Positions 33,701 through 41,240 of a stretch of 64,000 bases of DNA are shown here, one piece after another. The DNA is from Branchipolynoe longqiensis. Taxonomy: Eukaryota > Annelida > Polychaeta > Phyllodocida > Polynoidae. Under the pieces are notes generated by a model. The model did not search any database. It saw only the letters and a list, made by a program, of their open reading frames with translations, and had not been told where the DNA came from. Both the position numbers and the translations under genes were made by a program. The stretch's first letter is position 1. Every line of letters begins with the position of its first letter. The stretch is taken from NCBI GenBank assembly GCA_030323885.1, contig CM059193.1, positions 71,205,997 to 71,269,996 of the forward strand. Direction: 5' to 3'.

Positions 33701-36449
33701 TTCCAGGGGGACGAGTGTAGTAGTCTGCACTGACCTCTTAGGCAAGGAGCCGCATAGACAGGTAGGCGTGGGTAGTATGGTGATATCAGGGAGCCTAGGT
33801 GGTGTAATGGTTAGTACACTGGCCAGGAATGCAAAGAGATGTGGGTTCGTGTCCCGCTCGAGGCACAATATTTCCTATTTTCATCACCCCCACAACACTG
33901 CTGCCGTGACCAGGATCATATACAAGCTACGCACTGTATAGTTGTTAAACCTACCCTGTGTATGTATATGTAAGTGCATTGCCTGTATGTATGTAATTGT
34001 AAGCATTAAAAGACTTACAATTCCAGGGGGACAAGTGTAGTGGGCTGCACTGACCTCTCAGGCAAGGAGCCGCATAGACAGGTAAGCGTGGGTAGTATGG
34101 TGATATCAGGAAGCCTAGATGGTGTAATGGTTAGTACACTGGCCCGGAATGCAAAGAGATGTGGGTTCGAGTCCCGCTCGAGGCACACTATTTCCTATTT
34201 TCATCACCCCCACAACACTGCTGCCATGACCAGGATCATATACAAGCTACACACTGTATAGTTGTTAAACCTACCCTGTGTATGTATATGTAAGTGCATT
34301 GCCTTTATGTATGTAATTGTAAGCATTAAAAGACTTACAATTCCAGGGGGACGAGTGTAGTAGTCTGCACTGACCTCTTAGGCAAGGAGCCGCATAGACA
34401 GGTAGGCGTGGGTAGTATGGTGATATCAGGGAGCCTAGGTGGTGTAATGGTTAGCACACTGGCCTGGAATGCAAAGAGATGTGGGTTCGAGTCCCGCTCT
34501 AGGCGCAACATTTCCCATTTTCATCACACCCACGACATTATATTATAACTTATAAGGAAATAACTGTACACTTCCAAACGTGGTTTTTATATTATGAATC
34601 TCGTCAGTCAATAGGGAGTTCGCCAATTTTGACACGAGAACTATCACGTAAGCTAAAATTAGACTCCAACATAGGCACACACACACACATGATCATAGGC
34701 ATAAACATAATGGAATACGTGAACCACTTAAATACTCTTTGGGTGTAGTCAATGTGATGCTTGCATATACTACTTATAGTATGAATTTGATAATCCTAGA
34801 GAAAGTATTAGGTTATAAGGAAATTAATTGGGGGGAGGGGTCCATGAAAAACATTGTCTTTAAAATGAAAACAAAAAGGGAGTTAGATTTGAAAACTTTC
34901 ACTGCTTCTTTTGTTCTGTTTTAAAGTTGCATAGTCCGATGATTTTGAGTTTCTGTCATTTTCTGAGATAAATATACTATATGGAACGCCATAACCTACT
35001 TTAGTTTGAAGTAACTTTTATTTGAAACGGTTAACTTTGGAGATATTTGAAGTCCAACAATGCTAAATTAATTTTGGCAAGCATGCCAAAAATCTGACAT
35101 GACAGGCTTCTGCAGTGACAGGGTCTCTTAAATTTCATCGGTATTCCCTTCAATATGGTGACAAATGTTTAATAAGTGCACCAGTATCCAAGTTAGATAT
35201 GTAGAATCAAACCTAGATAATTGCTTTGGTTTTGAAAATTTGATATTTTAATCGGACTATGCAGCTTTAATTAAAAAATGTAAATCGACTCCAAATTAAA
35301 CAAATATATAACACACACAAAACCAAAAACCATCGGAGTAGGCAACTTTAACTTGCTCAACCGGTAACTAAAGCCGTGTTTACACGGGGAATTGTAAAGC
35401 GAATTAGACAAAGCGAATTATATGAAGCGAATTAGTGGCGCGTCTACACACGGAGCGGTTTAAGGCGGAAATCGATATCTGCGCATGAGCAAGTCCATAC
35501 AAACCAGTGCTTGAGCTAGTTCGCTTCATATAATCCACCTCGCGAGGTGGTGTACATAAAGTGAATCATATGAAGCGAATCAGCCCTAATCCGCCTCAGA
35601 GTCGCGTTTACACGGCGAATGTGAGGCGAACTAGGCAAGGCGATTTATATGAAGTGACTTAACTCGCCCGTGTAAACACGGCTTTACTAACTTACCATTG
35701 GGAGTATAGGAAGGTGATTGCCGGCCGGCCGCCGGGTATGTCGCCGGTGCAGCGACGGCATGCAGCCCCGGGCTTCCGCCTCCCGTCCCCGGGGGCTCCC
35801 CGCCGCCGCCTCCCGGAGCAGCGCCGGCCGAGGGCGCCGCTTCCCAGTCGGCCGGCCTCTGCCAGTTGAGGGCGGGCAGCTGCGGCAACGGGGGCGGGCA
35901 ACGGAAGTTTAGAATGTTATAGATGGAAAAGGTACACGTGGCAGCGAAGGATGTTTCTTCCGGCCGAGATGGTGATTGTCGGGAGCTCACCGGAGCTGGC
36001 ACCAAAGGTCCAAGTGGTTCTGGGGAAGGAGTTGGCGTTACTTTTGGAGGCGACGTAGGCTGGGAGGAGGCGGAGGAGGAGGAGGAGGAGGAGGAAGAGG
36101 AGGTGGTGGAAGTCTTTGCGTCTGGCCTATGAGGCTGTTCATCGGCGTTAGATAGATATGTAAGCCTAACCTGCTGCTTAACCGTAACTTCCTGGAGTTC
36201 ATTACATCCGGCCGTCTTTCCAAGTCCACTTGTTTCTGTCGTGTCAACACATGACATGACACATCCGTGTGATTCGAACGTCTCGCTCCTATCGGCAGAC
36301 GACTCTGCTTCAGAACGGCAACTGTCCAGAGTCGCGCCGACCTGTGACGTCATAGCAGAGTCCCGCCTCGACGCGTTACCCTGTGATTCCCGTGACGTAT
36401 TTTCGTCCGGCGTGTCATGCGCACTGCAGGTTGACTGCTGATCGAACAT
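24276..36449 (-). CDS. PRD-class homeobox transcription factor (eh1 + Q50 homeodomain + OAR)
   Basis: Four coding exons on the minus strand: 36449-35696, 29228-28987, 26769-26626 and 24524-24276. All phases match (1,0,0), giving 462 residues. An in-frame TGA lies five codons before the ATG, which sits in a good context (CCGCCATGT). Residues 174-180 are FSIYNIL, an eh1/octapeptide-type Groucho-binding motif. A Ser run lies at 116-127 and Pro/Gly-rich sequence follows. The homeodomain is at about 287-346 with F8, W48, Q50, N51 and R53 and HYPDIF in helix 2. The intron between positions 46 and 47 is the classical PRD-class site. [14 protein letters not shown] at 440-453 is an OAR motif. No paired domain. 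The homeodomain is closest by eye to the Arx/Vsx/Rax group, but the C-terminus has no Vsx CVC domain; I cannot settle the family. It is a nuclear DNA-binding regulator, probably repressive by virtue of eh1 (inference). Confidence 0.88.
24545..24787. repeat. AT microsatellite region
   Basis: Imperfect TATATAT/ATTATAT sequence from 24565, then an uninterrupted (AT)n run at about 24731-24786. Lies in homeobox intron 3. Confidence 0.95.
24788..24950. mobile_element. MITE family 6, pogo/Tigger-like (163 bp)
   Basis: Inverted termini AGTAAAACCTCTCTAACCGA / TCGATTTAGAGAGGTTTTAC, starting CAG and ending CTG and flanked by TA on both sides. CAGTxxAACC-type ends and a TA target fit Tc1/mariner pogo-type elements. 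Confidence 0.85.
25348..25627 (+). mobile_element. MITE family 1, diverged copy, 3' end missing
   Basis: Begins GTTTGCATAACCCGATGGTT and keeps the AACTCAGTTGATAATT-like and ACTGCAGCAGAGATGGGTTC-type internal blocks, but has no right terminal repeat before the family 2 MITE. Confidence 0.55.
25628..25992 (+). mobile_element. MITE family 2 with 6-bp target duplication
   Basis: TAGGGATGAAAG ... CTTTCATCCCTG flanked by direct TACTTA at 25622-25627 and 25993-25998. Its left end is partly duplicated (ATCAGGGATGAGAGATCTCC at 25680). Part of the same host sequence without the insert is seen near 34765-34790. Confidence 0.87.
26586..26614 (+). repeat. Poly-G run beside a splice donor
   Basis: A run of G interrupted once by T, about 28 bases. 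On the minus strand it is a C-run starting 11 bases after the exon 3 donor CTG|GTACGTAG. Confidence 0.95.
26626..26769 (-). CDS. Homeobox gene exon 3 (recognition-helix end)
   Basis: Acceptor TTGTTCCAG then [16 protein letters not shown], completing helix 3. It continues through a His/Ser/Gln-rich stretch to QQHSGLL and donor CTG|GTACGT, phase 0 in and out. Reading through the donor gives a poly-Pro tail and a stop at 26569, an alternative 3' end that would lose the OAR. Confidence 0.88.
26812..27163 (-). mobile_element. MITE family 1, full length
   Basis: TTAAAGCTGCATAGTCCGAT and ATCGGACTATGCAACTTTAA ends. Body is the reverse complement of the 13222 and 34921 copies. Inserted 43 bp upstream of exon 3, in homeobox intron 2. 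Confidence 0.87.
27276..27575 (+). mobile_element. tRNA-Leu-like SINE (family C)
   Basis: Head resembles tRNA-Leu: TGGCGGAGTGGTTAGAGTGT (A box) and GGTGGTTCGATTCCCCATG (B box), 86 bases with a long variable arm. The body runs through ACCACGTCTATGTGGTGTGG to GAAATTTCCCCTGCTTAA. The unrelated body makes a true tRNA gene unlikely. Confidence 0.75.
27580..28660. other. Homeobox intron 2, no recognised element
   Basis: AT-rich intron with (GATT)n at 27619-27635 and a TTCTTCTTC/TTATTATT run near 27735. Opposed frames at 28143-28655 overlap each other without protein features. Confidence 0.5.
28660..28875. repeat. Partial direct duplication of GTAGCTACGCC sequence
   Basis: AATTGTTTGCACAATGC...GTAGCTACGCCCC at 28707-28755 and AATTGTTCGCACAGTGC...CTAGCTACGCCAC at 28822-28866. 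Probably remnants of one short element, about 110 bp from homeobox exon 2. Confidence 0.5.
28987..29228 (-). CDS. Homeobox gene exon 2 (homeodomain helices 1-2)
   Basis: Acceptor AATGTGGCAG and donor ATTCAG|GTATGG. Its first two bases complete the Gly codon left by exon 1. It encodes an acidic/Ser linker (GSESEGNAG) and [19 protein letters not shown] through ESRIQ. The open frame runs upstream to 29358, but that part is intron. Confidence 0.87.
29403..29777. mobile_element. MITE family 5 (about 375 bp)
   Basis: Perfect 27-bp inverted termini starting ATCAAAGACCCTATAATACT and extending to AAGACGG, about 32 bp with one mismatch, in a TATA-rich target. Subterminal GTGGTGGGTTTGATC is present at both ends as a direct repeat. 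Lies in homeobox intron 1. Confidence 0.92.
30320..31790 (+). repeat. 82-bp tandem repeat split by a LINE
   Basis: Unit: GGTGGTTCCAACGTTGGTAT, TTCGTAAGTAACATATTCAG, ATACTCCCACCTTA. Units at 31250-31720 are near-identical with exact 82-bp spacing; the left units (30345-30575) are diverged. Each unit contains CGTAAGTAA, a perfect splice-donor-like word on the plus strand. Confidence 0.93.
30567..31110 (-). mobile_element. Non-LTR retrotransposon 3' end inserted in the satellite
   Basis: Minus-strand frame 31119-30676 with [39 protein letters not shown] and [20 protein letters not shown], the conserved C-terminus of RTE-like/related reverse transcriptases. It is 5'-truncated and ends in a (GAT)n-type microsatellite at 30567-30590. 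The copy at 40545-40850 is the same family. Twelve bases (RPRLQ codons) are missing relative to that copy. Confidence 0.8.
31790..32385. other. Homeobox intron 1, no recognised element
   Basis: AT-rich intronic sequence. No repeat unit or exon recognised. Confidence 0.4.
32385..32875 (+). mobile_element. MITE family 1 remnant interrupted by MITE family 2
   Basis: TTAACAAGTGCACCGGTATC is the family 1 body. It resumes at AAGATATGTAGAATATAATC after the insertion and ends ATCGGACATTGAATGCAGCT TTAAG. Confidence 0.75.
32440..32786 (-). mobile_element. MITE family 2 with 6-bp target duplication (nested)
   Basis: CAGGGATGAAAG ... CTTTCATCCCTG flanked by CTAAAT at 32434-32439 and 32787-32792. The intact family 1 sequence shows the target once. 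Confidence 0.92.
32895..33215 (+). repeat. C-rich tandem repeat, about 55-70-bp unit
   Basis: Five to six units of CCCGACTGCCCCCTCCCTCA plus AATAATGGTCAGTCTGCTAT, with long C-runs of varying length. Confidence 0.9.
33403..34545 (+). repeat. Tandem array of a tRNA-like SINE (family B), 320-bp unit
   Basis: Four units starting near 33403, 33724, 34044 and 34364 (the last truncated). Each holds a tRNA-Glu-like head: GGTGTAATGGTTAGTACACT (A box) and GTGGGTTCGAGTCCCGCTCG (B box), then TTTCATCACCCCCACAACAC. Single dispersed inverted copies are at 46660 and 56490. Confidence 0.9.
34921..35270 (+). mobile_element. MITE family 1, full length
   Basis: TTAAAGTTGCATAGTCCGAT ... ATCGGACTATGCAGCTTTAA. 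A further family 1 end (ATCGGAGTAGGCAACTTTAA) at 35333-35352 suggests an adjoining remnant. Confidence 0.9.
35372..35685 (-). mobile_element. MITE family 3 beside a splice donor
   Basis: Inverted termini AAAGCCGTGTTTACACGGGG / CCCGTGTAAACACGGCTTT with many GAAGCGAATTA/TAATTCGCTTC subrepeats. Its right end is 10 bases from the exon 1 donor (GTAAGTTAGT then AAAGCC), so almost the entire start of homeobox intron 1 is the element. Confidence 0.9.
35696..36449 (-). CDS. Homeobox gene exon 1 (N-terminus and eh1)
   Basis: 754 nt from the ATG to donor CCAATG|GTAAGT, phase 1. Low-complexity Ser/Thr/Pro/Gly-rich N-terminus with a poly-Ser run (TCC/CTC codons) and the eh1-like FSIYNILNF followed by [12 protein letters not shown]. 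Much more GC-rich than the neighbouring sequence. Confidence 0.87.
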
Positions 36450-36581
36450 GGCGGTGGTGTGTCAGGCTAACCCGGACGGCTCCACTTGGGAATTTAGTTA
36501 ATAGGCGTTTGGACAGATGGTCCTGAATGCACCCATCGCTGCCTGCTGGTACCCTTAAAAAGTGCTCAGCGATCGGCTCCC

Positions 36582-36591
36582 ATTTATATAA
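36582..36591 (-). promoter_or_regulatory. TATA box of the homeobox gene
   Basis: Minus-strand ACTTATATAAATGGG, about 135 bp upstream of the ATG. Initiation about 25-30 bp downstream would give a 5' UTR of roughly 105 bases. A G-run (36608-36633) and GGCGTGGCC/GGGGCGGGGC GC-boxes lie just upstream on the same strand. Confidence 0.6.
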
Positions 36592-36719
36592 GTATCCGCC
36601 ACACGGGGAGGGATGGGGGGGGGGGGGGGGGGGGACCGCGCGTCCTCCTCACCTTCTAGCCCCGCCCCTGCACCACCACTTTGAGCACCATGGCCACGCC
36701 CCCCCCTGCTGATAGGTGG

Positions 36720-37490
36720 AAATAAACCATGGTAGGCCTACTAACTATTATAAGGCATTGTTATATTTCAGGACAGAAATATAGTTTTGTGCATAGTCAA
36801 TAACGCGTGGGACAATTTTCGTAATAGACATAATTGGCAGACTTTGTTGTTATTCGAAGTGGATAATACATAAAGTCTTTTAAGTGTTCAAGGAAATATA
36901 TTTTTTCAATGTAGAGATAATCGGTTTGGTTATTAGCTTGTTCCTTCATCCAAGCCCAGCCATACATGCTCCACCCACTGGGGAAGCCATAGGACGAGGG
37001 GACGCGGTTTCCATGAAGACCACAAAGCTGATCGGTGACCATTATGGACCTCAGAACTGCGCGTTACCAACAACAAGGCCAAGGGTTTAATGCTTAACTT
37101 GTTCCCACATACCTCTTTCTTCTTCGTGTTCTTCTCCAACACTCCCTACTTAGATATCAATATCGTATTTAAATAATGCATGTATGTGATATACATATAT
37201 ATACATTTATATACATCGATTTTTTACCCAATGTCCAATTGAAAAATAAAAGTGTCCATACTGACTAGTAATAGTATGGTTGAATGATATATTTATTAAA
37301 AGTGTTATCTGCTAATATTTCCAAATTTAGATTGATAAAATAAATGGAACTATAGTAACAGATGGAATCTAATTCTACTTATGAATAATAGTGTTTTCGA
37401 CACTTAATATATTGTAAATGGCATTTTAAGGTAATTTTAAGACCATCGGCGAATTGTTGACACAAGCAAGACCTGAAGCTGATATGTCAA
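36720..37490. other. No recognisable gene
   Basis: AT-rich upstream flank of the homeobox gene. Short opposed frames at 36797-37142 look non-coding. Confidence 0.45.
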
Positions 37491-37491
37491 A

Positions 37492-37659
37492 ATGGCCGCA
37501 TTGCGCGCAATTAATTTGTTGCCAACACCGGCGGTGTGGAACGCCGAGACCCACTTCCGGGGCTTCCAAGTGCAGCAGACGATCATTGTCATCATTGACC
37601 AATTTATACATTTCTTTCGCACTCTTCCTCGCTTAGAATTACTATCGTCTTCTATGTAA
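37492..37659 (+). other. Small open frame with YY1-like start context (doubtful)
   Basis: A 55-codon frame begins at CAAAATGGCCGCATTGCG, a YY1-type element overlapping the ATG, in a locally GC-richer patch. The product (MAALRAINLLPTPAVWNAET at its start) matches nothing I recognise and no splice donor continuation is evident. Confidence 0.2.
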
Positions 37660-37719
37660 ACTAAATCTAATCTAGTTTCCTTGTAAAAATTGAGTCATAT
37701 CTTTTCACGAAGAAAAAAA

Positions 37720-37870
37720 CGTGTCACGTGACGTGCCCTCTGACGTCAGTGGACGGACTAATGTTGTGGGTATAACACTTAACAGCAGCCTTTGTGGAGA
37801 AGGTCTTATAGAGGATTTCTATCACCAACCCGCCCTCTGATGGCAGTGGCCAGAACTAATGTCGTATGTA
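37720..37870 (+). repeat. Dispersed repeat related to 5750-5900
   Basis: Two unequal copies of the CCCTCTGAYGKCAGTGG...ACTAATGT segment about 100 bp apart, as at 5754-5893. Confidence 0.7.
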
Positions 37871-37961
37871 GTTGCTCAGAGTTTATACTGATATTTGAAT
37901 TGAGCAATAGGGGGAGGGTGGGGGGGGGGGGGTATTCTTAGGTCTATGTGATATATAGAGA

Positions 37962-37986
37962 GATATATATCACATAGGCCAGGACG

Positions 37987-38056
<70 letters not shown>
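37962..38056. repeat. (CT)n-(AT)n microsatellite
   Basis: A short palindrome TATATAGAGAGATATATA, then a CT run of about 18 repeats and an AT run of about 14 repeats. Confidence 0.95.
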
Positions 38057-38058
<2 letters not shown>

Positions 38059-38249
38059 AGCTAAATATCGGATTCGATCCTTCAAAAGGTAAATTTTTAA
38101 AATATTACTACTGTTTAGTTCATTGTTCCATAACCATGCGATCATTAAAAAAAGTGGACTTATTGGGAATTAAAATTATTTTCAGATAAAAGTATTTTAT
38201 TTAAACTACATATTTGGGTTGGAGTTTACGTGGATTTGCACCTGACCTC

Positions 38250-38252
<3 letters not shown>

Positions 38253-38301
<49 letters not shown>

Positions 38302-38350
38302 CATAGAGAGAGAGAGAGGGAGGGAGAGAGAAGGCGAGAGAGATCTCGAG
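38253..38350. repeat. (AT)n-(AG)n microsatellite
   Basis: AT run of about 22 repeats followed by GAGAGAGAGGGAGGGAGAGA. It is the inverse arrangement of the array at 37990. Confidence 0.95.
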
Positions 38351-38784
38351 CGCGGGAGAGAGGATATTATTTTCAAAGATTTGTCGTAGATCTATGTTTA
38401 AACACACATGCTCTAATTTCAATTCACCATACTAAATATCTTTTTCAATGTTTGCTTGAATCTTTCTTTTAAACATAAACTTTTTCGTGTCGTGAAACCC
38501 GCCGCCACCATTGCACAATAAAGACGCCCCGTGATTGAGTGACAAGGTGTGGGATAATTGACATCGCTTCTATAGTATTATCTCTAATCCCTCACCTGAG
38601 TGAATTAGTTAGCGGCACACCGGAGATTGCACACCGGCCATTGAACAAACAGTTCTTGTAGGGCTTGCGGCTTAACCCTACCACCACGAGTGCGGATGGC
38701 AATATTTCCTAAGTTGGCGCCATATCGACTGTTGGCTCCAAATTATCATCTGTTTTGACTCTTTTTTGGGGGTACATTAGTTGT

Positions 38785-38997
38785 TTAAGCAGGGGAAATT
38801 TCAGTCACAGGCGATTGGTCTTTCTCATTCCACTGCTCCTTGCCATATCCTAATAATGCCGAGCGCCTGGCTAGGAAGCGACAAGTATCAATTTTTAAGT
38901 CATTGGTTTGACTCGACCAGGATTCGAACCCACGACCCCACGATGTACCACACGGGAGACGGACGCTCTCACTCATTTGGCCATCCCGTCTGGTTTA
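38785..38997 (-). mobile_element. SINE family A head joined to the family C tail motif
   Basis: TTAAGCAGGGGAAATTTCAG (family C tail, inverted) precedes the family A body and its head (GGATTCGAACCCACGACCCC), suggesting either a composite SINE or one SINE inserted in another. Confidence 0.75.
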
Positions 38998-39463
38998 ATG
39001 ATCACAATACGAGATATGATCATTCCGCTGTATTTCTTTTAAGGGTGAAAAATGCATGATTAGGCATATTTTCAGTGGAATAATTTTTTTTGTTAAAGTA
39101 GATCTATTTACAACATTCGATATTTAGTCGGGGCAGACGACATTGCGTTGTTGTAGGGCTTGTAACTTAATCAGTATCGCTTTGATCGGTGCCGACACGC
39201 CACAACCCCTATAAGTTGTTACTAATCAGTCTCCGTGATAGCAAGAGCCGAAATCAGCACCCAACACCTATTCCGCCATTTTGTTTCTTATTATCTGCTC
39301 TGACTAAATAGTGTCTGCTAATAAAGAAGCGTACTGCAGTTGGCCCATATAGAACTAATTCACGCATGTTTAAAATGTCGCTTGTTGCTGTAGTCAGGTA
39401 ATTTTCGTAGGCTACTCGACGCACACATATACGGCATTCACTTGGAACAGAAGATACTAAACC

Positions 39464-39628
39464 AGTATGCACTGGTCGTTTTATAGTGATGTCCCACTGG
39501 GATACTGTGCTACTAGCATAGTAGCACCATGCCCAATTATCACACTCAGTCATATTATCCTGCCACAGAGCAATCTAGCCATAACACTATCTTCGCAATG
39601 GCGAGCACCAGGCAATGGAGCGACAAAC
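39464..39628 (-). mobile_element. SINE family A, diverged fragment
   Basis: TTTTATAGTGATGTCCCACT, CATATTATCCTGCCACAGAG and GGCAATGGAGCGACAA match the middle of the family in reverse orientation. Confidence 0.65.
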
Positions 39629-39640
39629 ACACATTTTGTA

Positions 39641-40206
39641 AAGCCGTGTTTACACGGGAGAGTTAAATCGCTTCATATAAATCGCCTTGCCTAGTTCGCC
39701 TCACATTCGCCGTGTAAACGCGACTCTGAGGCGGATTAGGGCTGATTCGCTTCATATGATTCACTTTATGTAATCCACCTTGCCAGGTGGTTTATATGAA
39801 GCGATTCAGCTGGTTCCCGGGCGGTGATAGTGTAAAATAGCGGTGCTCGCCGGATACAGGCTCAGGTGTAACTATACACTGGTACCCTGCAGTGTTAGGG
39901 ACCGATTAGGCCGAAATCTATTGAATGCGATCATATTTAACAGAATTACATACTCAAATAATGAAATTTAATTAAATTAACTCTAAATTCCAAGCGATAT
40001 TAACGTAGCAGCTACATCGGCGTCGAATCGACGAGTGTAAATTAAACAAATAGCAGTGATCGCCGGCTACAGGCGCAACACTAATGCTGCTGGTTCCCGG
40101 TCACCGACAGACTTTCAAACTCGCTCGTGTAAATGCGCCACTAATTCGCTTCATATGAATCGATTTGCCTAATTCGCTTCAAAATTGCCCGTGTAAACAC
40201 GGCTTT
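39641..40206. mobile_element. MITE family 3, long variant (566 bp)
   Basis: AAAGCCGTGTTTACACGGG at the left, CCCGTGTAAACACGGCTTTA at the right, and about 250 bp of internal sequence absent from the 35372 copy. Confidence 0.85.
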
Positions 40207-40544
40207 AGACTTTGGTTTGATTCGGCCTTAATTGAACCCTCAGCAACCTTTATTGATTCTCATAGTCAACACCAGGTGGCAGCACCACACTGTAGTCTGC
40301 TAATACTACGGGGGGGGGGCATATATATATTTGTTGCATACTCGACAGGTATCAACCAAAGCACAATTATCAACCACTGAAATAAGTTTTCAATTTAAAT
40401 TCATTGTTTTAAATAATAGCTTTGTCAACGTCATCAACCCAACGACTAATGCGCACCCATGTCACATCCATCTTCCTGTACGCTTAGGAATCATGGACCC
40501 TCACAGCAGAGCTCCAAAGACGAAAACAAACCATGGAAATGATG

Positions 40545-40850
40545 TCATCATCATCATCATGCTGTCGGTCGCAATGCGACAAAGACTGCTTTCATTACTT
40601 GACTGCAGCTGTCCATTTAGCTCTCTGCTGTGAGAGTGATGTCCATGAGTCGGTCTTAATGTCTCTCAGCTTAAGGTTTCTCTTTATGGTATCCTTGAAC
40701 TGGAGACGAGGCCGACCTCTCTTTCTGTAACCAGAAGACAGTTGAGAATAGAGGATCTGCTTTGGTAGCCTGTCTGATGACATCCTCATGAGGTGTCCAG
40801 TCCACCGGAGATTCTTTTTGATCAGAAGATGTTCCATAGAGGGCATTACC
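40545..40850 (-). mobile_element. Non-LTR retrotransposon 3' end, same family as 30567
   Basis: Minus-strand [40 protein letters not shown] and RAKWTAAVK, ending in a (GAT)n tail at 40545-40562. It keeps the RPRLQ codons missing from the other copy. Confidence 0.8.
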
Positions 40851-40852
40851 AC

Positions 40853-41236
40853 AAATGTACTACCACAAGATACTACGCATCTCATACAAAGACCATGTTA
40901 CCAACGAGGAAGTCCATGCCAAGATCCAACAGGTAATTGGACCACACAAAGATCTTCTGATGATTGTAAAAAGATCAATTATAACAACCTGTGGTGGTAT
41001 GATCATAGTTCCTGTTCATCGATCAGGTCTAGCAAAACCATCTTGTATAAGGCACAGTGAAAGAGGGAAGGAAACAAGGCACACAAAGGTGGAGGTGACA
41101 AAACAACACCAGGAAATAGACAGACCTGGAGTTTAGCAAGCCTCAGAGGGAAGTGGAGAACAGGGGGAAATGGAAGAAATGGAAGAATCTGGTTGCAAAA
41201 CCAGCTGTGGTGCCCCAACGACCCTCGTCATTATGG
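40853..41236 (+). mobile_element. A different non-LTR retrotransposon 3' end, head to head
   Basis: Plus-strand translation gives ILRISYKDHVTNEEVHAKIQ, HKDLLMIVKRS, SSGLAKPSCIR-type and NLVAKPAVVPQRPSS segments. This is a widespread RTE/CR1-type C-terminus (…SGLAKTIL…VVPQRP…) with one or more frameshifts. It abuts the previous fragment within a few bases. Confidence 0.7.
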
Positions 41237-41240
41237 AATT

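Noticed and set aside
27276..34545. Genuine tRNA genes (Leu-like at 27283, Glu-like in the 33.4-34.5 kb array)
   Set aside because: A and B boxes are present, but each is fused to a repeated SINE body and the acceptor stems do not pair well; all copies belong to dispersed families.
35631..35695. Homeobox exon 1 frame continuing to a stop at 35631
   Set aside because: The extra residues are encoded by the MITE terminal repeat; the same peptide appears at 39640-39694 in another MITE copy. The donor GTAAGT fits phase 1 of exon 2.
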